Source of the DNA: Phytomonas francai
Taxonomy: Eukaryota > Euglenozoa > Kinetoplastea > Trypanosomatida > Trypanosomatidae
DNA: 42,629 nt
Direction of reading: 5' to 3'
Assembly (NCBI GenBank): GCA_001766655.1
Contig: MJCC01000015.1
Location: 333,672 to 376,300 of the forward strand
Under the pieces are notes generated by a model. That model was not told the DNA's origin, did no database searches, and worked only from the letters and a program-made list of their open reading frames with translations. The first letter of the stretch is position 1. Each line of letters opens with the position of its first letter. Below are positions 34,869 through 42,629 of this stretch, in pieces. A program made the position numbers and the translations under genes.

Positions 34869-36137
34869 ATGAGTTTTTACAAGTCTGCAATTCTTTCTTA
34901 CAATGCCGTCGAAGCGTGGGATGGCTATCTCGCATGGAGACAAATGCGATCCTATGATATTAAACATCTACCAGATCAATTAAAAGATGCCTTCACCGAG
35001 AAAGAGTTTCTGGACAGCCAATGTTATGGGAAGGAAACCTCAGTCTTTGGCTTGCTGATGCGCGCAAAGACTCTAATTGTTTCGAATGCCAATTTACTCT
35101 TCCAAGTTCCAGCAAAGTTGTACTATTTGCTGTCGTCCAAGAGCAGCTTGCGGACTGGATCTTTTGCGCATGGGTGGCTTTTTATGGTGGTCACCGATGC
35201 GATCACCACCCTGATTGACATACCCTCAGACTATTACAACCATTTTGTGCTTGAAAAGAAGCATGGATTCAACAAGATGTCACGCTTCGAATTTGTCAAA
35301 GACGTCTGCAAAGCGTTTGTGCTAAGGGCTTTGTTGCTCTACCCCATCCAAAATGGACTGATTCATTTAGTGGTGTCGAAATTTGGGGACCGATTCCCGC
35401 TTTACTTTTTTGGCGCGGGCGTTGGTATCGCATTAGCCTCGACATTCATATATCCAACGCTCATATCCCCCTTATTTAACGTCTATAAACCGCTCGACAA
35501 GGACGATGAGTTGTATAAAAAGATAAAAGCGCTGGCCGATAGGGTTGGATTTCCACTCAAAAAAATCTACATCGTCGATGGCAGCCGACGATCGGCACAC
35601 AGTAATGCTTATTTTTACGGTTTTTGGAAGAACAAACGCGTCGTTATCTACGATACTATGCTCGAGCAACTAAAGGGGAACGATGGCCAATTGTTGGCCG
35701 TCCTTTCCCATGAGTTTGGCCACTGGAAGAAAGGTCACACCCATTACATCCTCGCCATACTCTTGATGCAGCTGTTGCTTATTTCATATGGGGCAAGGTA
35801 TCTTATTTTTAACCAGTCAATGTACACCCAGTTTGGCTTCAAGGAAATGGATCCTGTGATAGGATTTATGATATTCCTTGGAAACTTTCTAAATCCCGTG
35901 ATGACTGTTCTGGACTGTTTTATCTACCAAATTATTAGACGAAATGAATTTGAGGCGGACCGCTTTGCGGTTTCCATGGGCTATGCATCCGAGTTGAGCG
36001 AGTCAATGTTAACCATGACAAGGGAGAATAAGTCTGCTTTCACACCGGATCCCTTGTATAGTGCACTTAAATACAGCCATCCACCTCTCGTAGAACGGCT
36101 AAACGCTATCAGGGATGAGGAGAAAAAGCGCGTTTAG
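34869..36137 (+). CDS. STE24: CAAX prenyl protease 1 (Ste24-type zinc metalloprotease)
   Basis: 422 residues from ATG 34869. It is a multi-pass ER membrane zinc protease that removes the last three residues of farnesylated or geranylgeranylated CAAX proteins. The metal site is VLSHEFGHWKKGH with HEFGH at 281-285. The third ligand is E360 in RRNEFEADRFAVSMG (ExxxD pattern with D364). Other family blocks are present: FVLEKKHGFNKMS (after the N-terminal helices), YPTLISPLFNVYKPLDK, FPLKKIYIVDGSRRSAHSNAYFYGF, VVIYDTML and, near the end, YSALKYSHPPLVERLNAI. Hydrophobic helices lie at about 55-115, 150-205, 285-310 and 325-350. Length is near yeast Ste24 and human ZMPSTE24. All catalytic residues are present. 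Confidence 0.95.
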   Translation: MSFYKSAILSYNAVEAWDGYLAWRQMRSYDIKHLPDQLKDAFTEKEFLDSQCYGKETSVFGLLMRAKTLIVSNANLLFQVPAKLYYLLSSKSSLRTGSFAHGWLFMVVTDAITTLIDIPSDYYNHFVLEKKHGFNKMSRFEFVKDVCKAFVLRALLLYPIQNGLIHLVVSKFGDRFPLYFFGAGVGIALASTFIYPTLISPLFNVYKPLDKDDELYKKIKALADRVGFPLKKIYIVDGSRRSAHSNAYFYGFWKNKRVVIYDTMLEQLKGNDGQLLAVLSHEFGHWKKGHTHYILAILLMQLLLISYGARYLIFNQSMYTQFGFKEMDPVIGFMIFLGNFLNPVMTVLDCFIYQIIRRNEFEADRFAVSMGYASELSESMLTMTRENKSAFTPDPLYSALKYSHPPLVERLNAIRDEEKKRV

Positions 36138-36929
36138 GCACTTTTTTTTTTTTTTTTTAGCAACCGAATCAGTCTCCTTACCGCCCCGTCGCATTGTGTC
36201 GTTTCATTTCGTTAGGTTCAATAACAGCTAGTTATTATATATATGGATATATCGTATGCAGTAACTTAAGAAATCTTAAAAAAAAAGAGTGTATCGCAAT
36301 AGTATGGGATGTAAAATTACCAATTTTACAAATCATATATCAGGAAAAAGACGTTTTCTAGCTTAAGTGTTGCGTTGCATAGACACGCACCGTAAGTATC
36401 GGAGGCTGCTTTTTGATGTGTTTTCCCTTGGACTAGTTACATATTATTTGTCTCCAGTCAGTTTAATTTTAAATACAATAGGTTTAAGAACCGTATCAAT
36501 ACAGCAATTTTTTAAACCTGGATTCTACTTGGGGGCCTCCAGGGATGTCTTTTTTTTTTTAATATAGCAAATCTATTTAAGCCTTTCAATGCTTTAAGGT
36601 ATTGCGAATTCTATTGATGGGCTTGGTTAAAAATGGAGCGGTAATAGATTGTCATGCATACTAATGCTTGGTGTTTTTTTCTTTTCAACAACAACCCTTG
36701 GTATTTATCAAGAGCGATGCTTGAATGACAATCATAAGCCCCTTTTTATCAATAGATTCTTGTGCATTCCCTGCATGTAGCATCGCGCTTCCATTGCTTC
36801 ACGATTCAGGTGCTGAAAACCGTTCGACAGATGTCAGTTTCTTCATTCTTCTTGGTATAATTGTCGCTGCAGGCAGGCCGGAGGCAAGGTCCCGACAGGT
36901 GGCGTAGGAAGTGGTTAGTCTGGCAGGGA

Positions 36930-37136
36930 CTACCCTACTTCACGCCGCGACATGCGTCGACATTCCCTGTCCACAGAATCCAAGGTTTTACCAAGGTACT
37001 TGAAGTCATCTCTCTCAGACTGAGTGTATAGCTGCGATCCTTTGATCTCGCTCCGTCACATTTTCTCCTGGGAGATCTCTTGCGTGGGCCTTTTCAAGGC
37101 CTGCCACCGCGTGTGGTAGTCATTCCACGGTACCTC
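36930..37136 (-). mobile_element. Decayed non-LTR (LINE-type) reverse transcriptase fragment
   Basis: Read on the minus strand, one frame runs from just after a stop (TAA at 37137-37139) to TAG at 36930-36932, with one internal TGA at 37056-37058. It contains DDFKYLGKTLDSVDRE (about 36966-37013). The F-K-Y-L-G box followed by hydrophobic-x-D/S is a hallmark of the region after the catalytic motifs of LINE reverse transcriptases, and here an I-K-G-S-Q-L strand precedes it, as usual in those proteins. A different frame stays open from about 36935 down to about 36793, as expected after a frameshift. The catalytic motifs are not present, so it is a short dead 3' fragment. Ingi/DIRE-type elements of kinetoplastids are candidates; this is inference. 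Confidence 0.45.
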
Positions 37137-37305
37137 TTAGGATACATTAAATGATGGACCGGAATTAAGACCGGGAGGTGTTTGGGAGTAACTTAAAACC
37201 GCTAACCGATTTTTGGGTCGTTTGCTTCCTTTTCAAACCTGTGTATTCACCACTCCTTTTTCACACCCCATTCCCTTTTTTGTTTGATTTACTCAAATTT
37301 GTTTC

Positions 37306-37307
37306 AG
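37306..37307 (+). promoter_or_regulatory. Predicted spliced-leader acceptor AG for the first glycosyltransferase
   Basis: Ends a long pyrimidine-rich stretch (ttcccttttttgtttgattt and on). The first ATG afterwards is 37377, in frame with the gene. Confidence 0.6.
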
Positions 37308-37376
37308 TGAAGAATTTTATACTTCTTTGCTGTGTTTAGTGAGATAAAGACTCAAATCCCGTGGGTACGATTCTGG

Positions 37377-38936
37377 ATGAGGGAAGGGAGAATTATGAAA
37401 ACCCCCAAAGCGCATCGTCCAAGACTGTCACGAAGAGCAATATTTAAGGGTCGTCTCCGGCGGTCGCTTCTTGTTGGACTCATTTGCACGCTTTTAATCT
37501 TCCTTTGCCGACCTTTCTCTGACAGTTCGAAACCGTTTCTCTTTGCGCCCTCGGTGCTTCCTCCTGGTGGCACACCGGATATGTTTGTTCGCTCCACTAC
37601 AGGACCTCGTGTGGTGATCTTCGTTATGAGTAATAGAATTGATGAAACCCTTTGCTATTCCGTGGGCTCAGCCTACCTGAGCGGATTTCCCGTGGTGGTA
37701 GCTGGCTATCAGATGCATTATCGTGGATTTCTTTCCAAGTTCAACTTCATGGAAAGAGCCATCGCAAATGCGCACCTGAATCCAGAGGACGTGGCTATTT
37801 TAATGGATTCCGATACCCTTTTCACAGGTGTGGACATTCACCCATTCCTCGACCGATTCATCACGCAGTCCGCCGCGAGCCCGGAGGAGCTGGACGCGCT
37901 CGCGGTTCGTCAGGGCCACATGATGGCACCATTTTTAGCTACCGGTGAAGATTGTTGCTGGGCACCAAACGTATTCAAGCGTATCGAAGATTGCGTAGCT
38001 GGTTATGAAACTGTTTACGGAAAAGTGCGAAAGTATATCGCTGAACATCCGGAGCACAGGCTCGCCTCGCGTTTTGACCTATCACCGCAACGCCATCCAA
38101 ACGCAGGTATCGTGGTTGCCCGTGTGTGGGCGTACAAGGAGTATCTACAGGCGGTCAACAAATTAATCGAGACACAAAAACCGCCATTCCAAACTGAGCG
38201 AGGATGGTACTGTGATCAGTCCATCTTTTCACTGTTCAATTTGGATCTCTTAAGCTGGGAGGCCGAGCAGGACGTTTTCTCGTTACCAATGAGTGAGCTG
38301 AAGGCGGCACGGTCCCAATACGGCATGCGTGCAGGATTCCTCGGTCTAGACAGCAGGAATGAGTTTTCAGTTATCGGTGCTCTAAGGTACATACACCTAA
38401 CCGAGATGCACGACGAGCGTTGGCCCAAGTACCCGCGACAGGATGAAACCGAGGGCCCACACTCGCAAGAAATGATTGGTACTGTTCCTGTAGCTCGCTT
38501 TGTGGGAAGCCTTTACAGGCGGGCGTACGCCGCACACGGTGAGGGAATTTACACAAAGCTGACGGTGCCCAGGTGGGTTCGCGGGATAAAGACGTCCGGC
38601 AAGACGCACATCACCCTCACACCGCCGCTTTTTGCGCTCAAGCTAAGGCCTATCGACACAGAGAATAATATTACGCGTCATACATTCCCGGTGCTTTTAC
38701 ACGCGACAGACCTTGAAGGGGGTTTTACAAAAATTAGGAAACTTGAGTACGCCTCTCTAGGTGCGCCGTGGCTTGTGCCGATGGCGTATAGTCTAGAGGT
38801 CAAACAACAGACCAAAGAGCACTTGGCATCCATGCCGCTGTTTCTGTCGACGAATAGCTCTATCATTCTAGATTCTTACAACGCCAAATGCGGTTTTCCT
38901 TTTGGAAAAATCTTAAGGAAGATAAAGGGATTTTGA
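37377..38936 (+). CDS. Putative Golgi type II glycosyltransferase, PLOD/collagen-glycosyltransferase-like (copy 1)
   Basis: 519 residues from ATG 37377, the first ATG after the splice AG. A second ATG at 37395 is possible. Topology is type II: a basic cytoplasmic tail (RAIFKGRLRRS, 21-30), one helix at 31-45 (LLVGLICTLLIFLC), then a lumenal domain. GT-A features: the first strand GPRVVIFVMSNRID (76-89), then NPEDVAILMDSDTLFTG (135-151) with D144-S-D146 as the DxD metal/nucleotide motif, an N-A-G loop at 242-244 (PNAGIVVARVWAYKEYL), W-x-C-D-Q (277-281) and a late LDLLSWEAEQDVFSLP strand. The NxG and DQ features recall the glycosyltransferase domain of lysyl hydroxylase (PLOD) proteins. The donor and acceptor are unknown. 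The C-terminal 150 residues have no recognised domain. It is a tandem paralogue of the gene at 40406. Confidence 0.7.
   Translation: MREGRIMKTPKAHRPRLSRRAIFKGRLRRSLLVGLICTLLIFLCRPFSDSSKPFLFAPSVLPPGGTPDMFVRSTTGPRVVIFVMSNRIDETLCYSVGSAYLSGFPVVVAGYQMHYRGFLSKFNFMERAIANAHLNPEDVAILMDSDTLFTGVDIHPFLDRFITQSAASPEELDALAVRQGHMMAPFLATGEDCCWAPNVFKRIEDCVAGYETVYGKVRKYIAEHPEHRLASRFDLSPQRHPNAGIVVARVWAYKEYLQAVNKLIETQKPPFQTERGWYCDQSIFSLFNLDLLSWEAEQDVFSLPMSELKAARSQYGMRAGFLGLDSRNEFSVIGALRYIHLTEMHDERWPKYPRQDETEGPHSQEMIGTVPVARFVGSLYRRAYAAHGEGIYTKLTVPRWVRGIKTSGKTHITLTPPLFALKLRPIDTENNITRHTFPVLLHATDLEGGFTKIRKLEYASLGAPWLVPMAYSLEVKQQTKEHLASMPLFLSTNSSIILDSYNAKCGFPFGKILRKIKGF
38563..38626 (+). repeat. 64-bp perfect repeat shared with the second glycosyltransferase copy
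   Basis: Identical base for base to 41595-41658 including synonymous positions, while the flanking codons differ. It encodes about residues 396-416 (VPRWVRGIKTSGKTHITL and following). Confidence 0.9.
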
Positions 38937-40069
38937 GGTACCTTGATTTACCTACTGTTGTCGCGTTAGAGCATTATTCTTAGGCGCTGCATCTTGTTCA
39001 TACTGTTCTTTTTTTTTGGGGGGGGGGCGGGGGATAGCATTTGAGAAGGAAACATGCGCAACAATTTGGGGAAGGGTGGATTCTTTATCGCAATCTCACG
39101 TTATTTTCGTGTACAAATGTCATTTCACACCGTTGCTTACACGCTGTTGTATTATTATTTTCAGTTCTACCTGTTCCAATGCTCTCCAAACAGGGTGTGT
39201 CTCACTAGCATGAAGAGGAATCCTGTAGGCTTTTCTATTTACAAAAGGAAAAGATTCTAACCATATAATATACTGTACCATCAGCGTCATGAATAAATAT
39301 CTCGAAGTGTTAGTGAGAAAAATAAGTTTCTAAATCTTATAATGGTGGCTACAGAGGGGTTTCTAAATGAATCCTAATAGAACCAGCCATGACGATACTG
39401 GGAAGGTAGCTGTGTGTGCTAGTACAAACGCAAAGGGCGCTCCTTCTTTGTCGGTTATTGATCTTGAATCGTGTCATGGTGTAATGCTTCCCATCTTTTA
39501 CTGAAGAATATTGATTTTTCTTTCTGAATCATAGCACCACTCTCTGTTTTTGAACTTTTAAAGATATCTTAGTGTTCGGCACTTTCATTTTTTTAATTCA
39601 GGGTCATCAGCATATTTTTCTAATAATACCGATAACATTCTACTATTTTTTTTCTCCTTGATAGAGTAAATGCCTTTATGGAAAATTCAGTATATTTCAT
39701 TGAGTAGTGTAGCGTTTTGCTATCATTGGGGTCAAAATAAAAGACAATTAATAGGGGGGGGGGTACTGTGCTTGGAGAAGGTCGCTGAATTCATTTCGTT
39801 TCCTTTTCATTACCTATTCTATCTGTCATAATAAAAAATTATTTTGGTTTCAACATGTATCATTTTACCCCAATCAAGTTGAGACCCAAAACAGATTGCC
39901 CACAGCACTTTGGATTTTTTTTTTTGTCAGTTTCAGAGGAAAGAAACAGATTTTTTTTTTTCGAAATATGAAAAACATTCTTCTAGACAACACGTGTGTG
40001 TGCGTGCTTCGTTTGCTTTTGAGGCTCTGCGATGTCTCAAAACGGGCTGTCACACCTCTTTAGCTCTTT

Positions 40070-40267
40070 ATGCGAGGGCTTTACCTACACATTGAACCCC
40101 TTCCATTTTTAGTTTCTGTCGATTATACCTCCGGCAAATATACCGTCTCTCTCGGACCAAGTTGTAACTGTTTCGAGCCTGTAGCCGATATACCTTTGGT
40201 CTGTACGGCGTACCCTTTGTCGTTGTCCTTTTCTGAGAGTCTGGTTGTATGTGATGGAGTTTGTTGA
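40070..40267 (+). CDS. Candidate small protein of 65 residues
   Basis: ATG 40070 lies eight bases after a pyrimidine-AG (cacacctctttAG, AG 40061-40062) and runs to TGA 40265-40267. The codons from 40110 on are less AT-rich than the spacer. The peptide begins MRGLYLHIEPLPFLVSVDY and contains five Cys (PSCNCFEP, PLVCTAY, VVCDGVC). A fresh pyrimidine tract for the next gene starts right after its stop. No family is recognised. It could be a chance open frame. Confidence 0.28.
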   Translation: MRGLYLHIEPLPFLVSVDYTSGKYTVSLGPSCNCFEPVADIPLVCTAYPLSLSFSESLVVCDGVC

Positions 40268-40366
40268 AAATACATTGTGGTTTCTCTCTTTGTTTTCTTA
40301 CCCTCTTTCATTCACTTGAACTGTTTTTTACTCAAAGATATTTTGCATTGCGTTTGTGTCTTATTT

Positions 40367-40368
40367 AG
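40367..40368 (+). promoter_or_regulatory. Predicted spliced-leader acceptor AG for the second glycosyltransferase
   Basis: Ends a pyrimidine-rich stretch (gtttgtgtcttatttAG). The first ATG afterwards is 40406, which excludes the 43 open codons upstream. Confidence 0.6.
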
Positions 40369-40405
40369 AGGTGTAGCAAAACACTTCATTTCCAAGAGGA
40401 TTCAC

Positions 40406-41968
40406 ATGGAAGGAAACTCAAGCTCAAGGACATCATCGATGACATCTCTTTTAAAGTCACCGAAAAGAGCTATTTTCAAGGGTTGTCTCAAGCGGTTGCT
40501 TCTCGTTGTGTCCCTCGGCATGCTTTGCATACTTCTTTGGCTCTTTTACCCTCGTGTCTCGAACCAGTGGGCCCCCATTGTGCGCTCGGTGCTCCCCCTT
40601 GGTGGCGTCCCAGAAATGTATGTTCGCTCTACAGGACCTCGTGTGGTGATTTTCGTCATGAGTAATAGAATTGATGACGCCCTTTGCTATTCCGTGGGCT
40701 CTGCCTACCTGAGCGGACTTCCCGTGGTGGTAGCCGGCTATGATATGCCCTTTGCTGGGTATCTCGGAAAGTTCGACTTTGTTGAAAGGGCCATTGTGAA
40801 TGCCGACTTAAACCCAGAGGATGTAGTCATTGTACTCGATTCCGACACGGTTTTCACAGGAGTGGACATCAATCCATATCTTGATCGTTTCATCGCGCAA
40901 TCCGCCGCGACGCCGGATAAGCTGGACGCGCTGGCTGTGCGGCAGGGCCGTGCGATGGCGCCGGTCATAGTGAGCACCGAGGGTGGCTGTTTTGCGCAGA
41001 ACATGTTTGAAGGTTGGGATGATTGCATTCCCACCTATAACGCGATTGCTGAAAAAGTGAAAACGTATGCCGCCGCGCATCCAGAGCATGACCTCACTCT
41101 TCCTTTTCACAAAGCGCCACAGAACCATATAAATTCAGGTGTTGTGATTGCTCGTGCGTGGGCATACAGGGAGTTCCTGCAGAAGGGTATTAATTTAACC
41201 GTCACGCAAATACCACCCTTAAAGACCCGGAATAGGTGGGACTGCGATCAGTCCATCTATACGGCGCTCTATATGGATATCATGAATTGGGAGGTGGATC
41301 AGGATGTTTTCTCGATGCCATTGGATAAGCGACAGGCGGCGCGGTCCCCCTACGGTGTGCGTGCAGGATTTATTGACTTGGAACTCGGAAATGTGTTGTC
41401 GCTTTCTACACTGGTGTATGTTTTATTCCAAAACGAGCTGCACGATGAGCTCTGGACAAAGTACCTGTCAATTGGCTGGATCAGTCACTTCCACTCAAAT
41501 GAGATAACTGATTTCAGAGATATGTTTCGTTTTGTGCGTAGCCTTTACAGGCGGGCGTACGCTGCTCATGGTGATAAGATTTACACAAAGCTGGCGGTGC
41601 CCAGGTGGGTTCGCGGGATAAAGACGTCCGGCAAGACGCACATCACCCTCACACCGCCCCTCCTAACACCCAAACTACGGCCTATCGACACAGTCAACAA
41701 CACAACACGTCATACGTTCCCAGCGATTTTGCACGCACAAGGTCGTGTTCCAGGCTATACGAAGCTGAAGCACATGGAGGAATTCTCCGTGGGTGCGGGG
41801 TGGTTCATACCGATGGTGCAGAACCCAGGGGTCAAAAAACAGGCTATGGAGTATCTGGCATCCACGCCGTTGTTTCTGGGGGCGCACAGCTACATCATTC
41901 GAGATTCCTACCACGCGAAATGTGGCTTCCCATTTGAGGGAGTTATACAAAGGGCGAGTAAAATTTGA
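40406..41968 (+). CDS. Putative Golgi type II glycosyltransferase, PLOD/collagen-glycosyltransferase-like (copy 2)
   Basis: 520 residues from ATG 40406. Same architecture as copy 1: a Ser/Thr-rich and basic tail, RAIFKGCLKR (21-30), a helix at 31-48 (LLLVVSLGMLCILLWLF), GPRVVIFVMSNRID (78-90), NPEDVVIVLDSDTVFTG (136-152) with D145-S-D147, HINSGVVIARAWAYREFL (241-258), RWDCDQSIY (277-285) and MDIMNWEVDQDVFSMP. All putative active-site residues are kept, so both copies should work. The two diverge most in the cytoplasmic tail, between residues 185 and 235, and at 320-400. Specificity may differ. Some stretches are nearly identical in DNA sequence to copy 1, which suggests gene conversion. Confidence 0.7.
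   Translation: MEGNSSSRTSSMTSLLKSPKRAIFKGCLKRLLLVVSLGMLCILLWLFYPRVSNQWAPIVRSVLPLGGVPEMYVRSTGPRVVIFVMSNRIDDALCYSVGSAYLSGLPVVVAGYDMPFAGYLGKFDFVERAIVNADLNPEDVVIVLDSDTVFTGVDINPYLDRFIAQSAATPDKLDALAVRQGRAMAPVIVSTEGGCFAQNMFEGWDDCIPTYNAIAEKVKTYAAAHPEHDLTLPFHKAPQNHINSGVVIARAWAYREFLQKGINLTVTQIPPLKTRNRWDCDQSIYTALYMDIMNWEVDQDVFSMPLDKRQAARSPYGVRAGFIDLELGNVLSLSTLVYVLFQNELHDELWTKYLSIGWISHFHSNEITDFRDMFRFVRSLYRRAYAAHGDKIYTKLAVPRWVRGIKTSGKTHITLTPPLLTPKLRPIDTVNNTTRHTFPAILHAQGRVPGYTKLKHMEEFSVGAGWFIPMVQNPGVKKQAMEYLASTPLFLGAHSYIIRDSYHAKCGFPFEGVIQRASKI
41595..41658 (+). repeat. 64-bp perfect repeat shared with the first glycosyltransferase copy
   Basis: Partner of 38563-38626, direct orientation, 3,032 bases apart. 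Confidence 0.9.
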
Positions 41969-42629
41969 CAGCCTTCTGCTCCAAACATATATACACCAAG
42001 ACATCACTCATGTGCCGTCTAGCTCAAGAAAGTTGAAACAATTTGGAAAACTTTGCACTGTACGGAATAGCTTTCTGGGCAGATCTCTATAAAGGGTTAT
42101 TTATACAAGACGCAGCTGGATTCCAGTCCACTCTTTTTTTATCTGCAACTGAATGCAAAATCTCAAGCTAGTATTAGAATGGTGTTTTTTTCCTTTTTTT
42201 CTATACAGTTGCATCACCCTCCAAGCAGAGTACGGCATCCGCATTTCAAATTCCAATGACTGGGCATCTTATGGATAACATATAAAATAGTAAAATTACT
42301 TGGAATGCGAAACATTAATAAAAATGTACTTTTGATTTTTTTCTATGAGGTGTAAATGGGTTTATAGATTTGTTAATTATATCTGTAACTTAATTCTCAT
42401 TGTTGTTCTCTTTATTATCATTGGGTTAAGCCCTTCTTTCGAGTGAGTCATGCAAATCTCATGGAGGCTGTTGCTTAAATAAACACCTGCTCAAAGCACA
42501 CTTTTTCAGGTTATTAACCATTCCATGGAACACAGTTTGTGGAGTGATATTCAGCATAGGCTGCTGAAAATAACTTAGCCATAATACACCAGCGTAGCGT
42601 ACGCGCCGTCTGCGTTCTTTTCGTTTTAG
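41969..42629 (+). other. AT-rich spacer ending in a probable splice acceptor
   Basis: No gene. The last bases (ccgtctgcgttcttttcgtt then ttAG 42628-42629) form a pyrimidine tract with AG, so the next gene probably begins just beyond the window. The bases before it (agcgtacgcgccgtctgcg) are more GC-rich than the rest of the spacer. Confidence 0.5.

Larger units (their letters stand above)
36138..37376 (+). other. 1.2 kb spacer with a LINE remnant on the minus strand
   Basis: T18 follows the Ste24 stop. 36800-37140 is visibly more GC-rich than other spacers and holds the remnant listed below. A pyrimidine zone (37203-37302) ends at AG 37306-37307, the acceptor for the first glycosyltransferase gene. 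Confidence 0.55.
38937..40405 (+). other. 1.5 kb spacer between the two glycosyltransferase genes
   Basis: AT-rich with G runs at 39019-39027 and 39756-39764 and T runs at 39914-39925 and 39951-39961. A 65-codon candidate frame at 40070 is listed separately. A 68-codon frame at ATG 39054 has unremarkable composition and I do not support it. Pyrimidine-rich sequence from 40277 to 40366 ends at AG 40367-40368. The spacer does not obviously repeat the one before copy 1. Confidence 0.5.

Noticed and set aside
36725..36907. 60-codon + strand frame ending near the LINE remnant
   Set aside because: No splice signal fits, and the segment is better explained as the opposite strand of the decayed reverse transcriptase frame.

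Overview
The window looks like nuclear DNA of a kinetoplastid, most likely a trypanosomatid. All 20 complete genes I can support, plus one partial gene at the left edge, lie on the + strand with no convincing intron. They are separated by AT-rich spacers of 0.2-2.7 kb. Most starts sit a short way downstream of a pyrimidine tract followed by AG, as expected for spliced-leader trans-splicing of a polycistronic transcript. TAA, TAG and TGA all act as ordinary stops. I cannot name the species. From memory only, eIF3b, inositol monophosphatase and otubain are neighbours on one chromosome in Leishmania, which would make this a syntenic core region.

Layout. 1-16 kb holds very GC-rich genes in AT-rich spacers: the tail of an acidic protein, a ferredoxin-like protein with altered cysteine spacing, eIF3b, a macro-domain protein, a METTL25/RRNAD1-type methyltransferase with an embedded zinc finger, a Pro-rich protein with a Cys/His cluster and C-terminal ubiquitin-like domain (interrupted by a 35-N gap), and a two-helix membrane protein. 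16.5-36 kb holds genes of moderate GC: NMN adenylyltransferase, an N-anchored cytochrome b5, SDA1, a 131-residue unknown, an IQ-motif protein, inositol monophosphatase, otubain, ZPR1, a coiled-coil protein, a TBC RabGAP, a membrane protein with an internal 20-residue repeat, and the Ste24 CAAX protease. 36-42.6 kb looks accessory: a decayed LINE-type reverse transcriptase remnant on the minus strand, then two tandem type II membrane glycosyltransferases showing patchy near-identity. The window ends on a probable splice acceptor for the next gene.

The genes are not an operon in the bacterial sense. They are mostly unrelated housekeeping functions (translation initiation, ribosome biogenesis, NAD and inositol metabolism, ubiquitin and prenyl processing, Rab traffic) that share a transcription unit. 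The most novel content is the glycosyltransferase pair, the LINE remnant, three short reading frames with their own acceptor-like signals, the repeat-bearing membrane protein and the altered ferredoxin-like protein.
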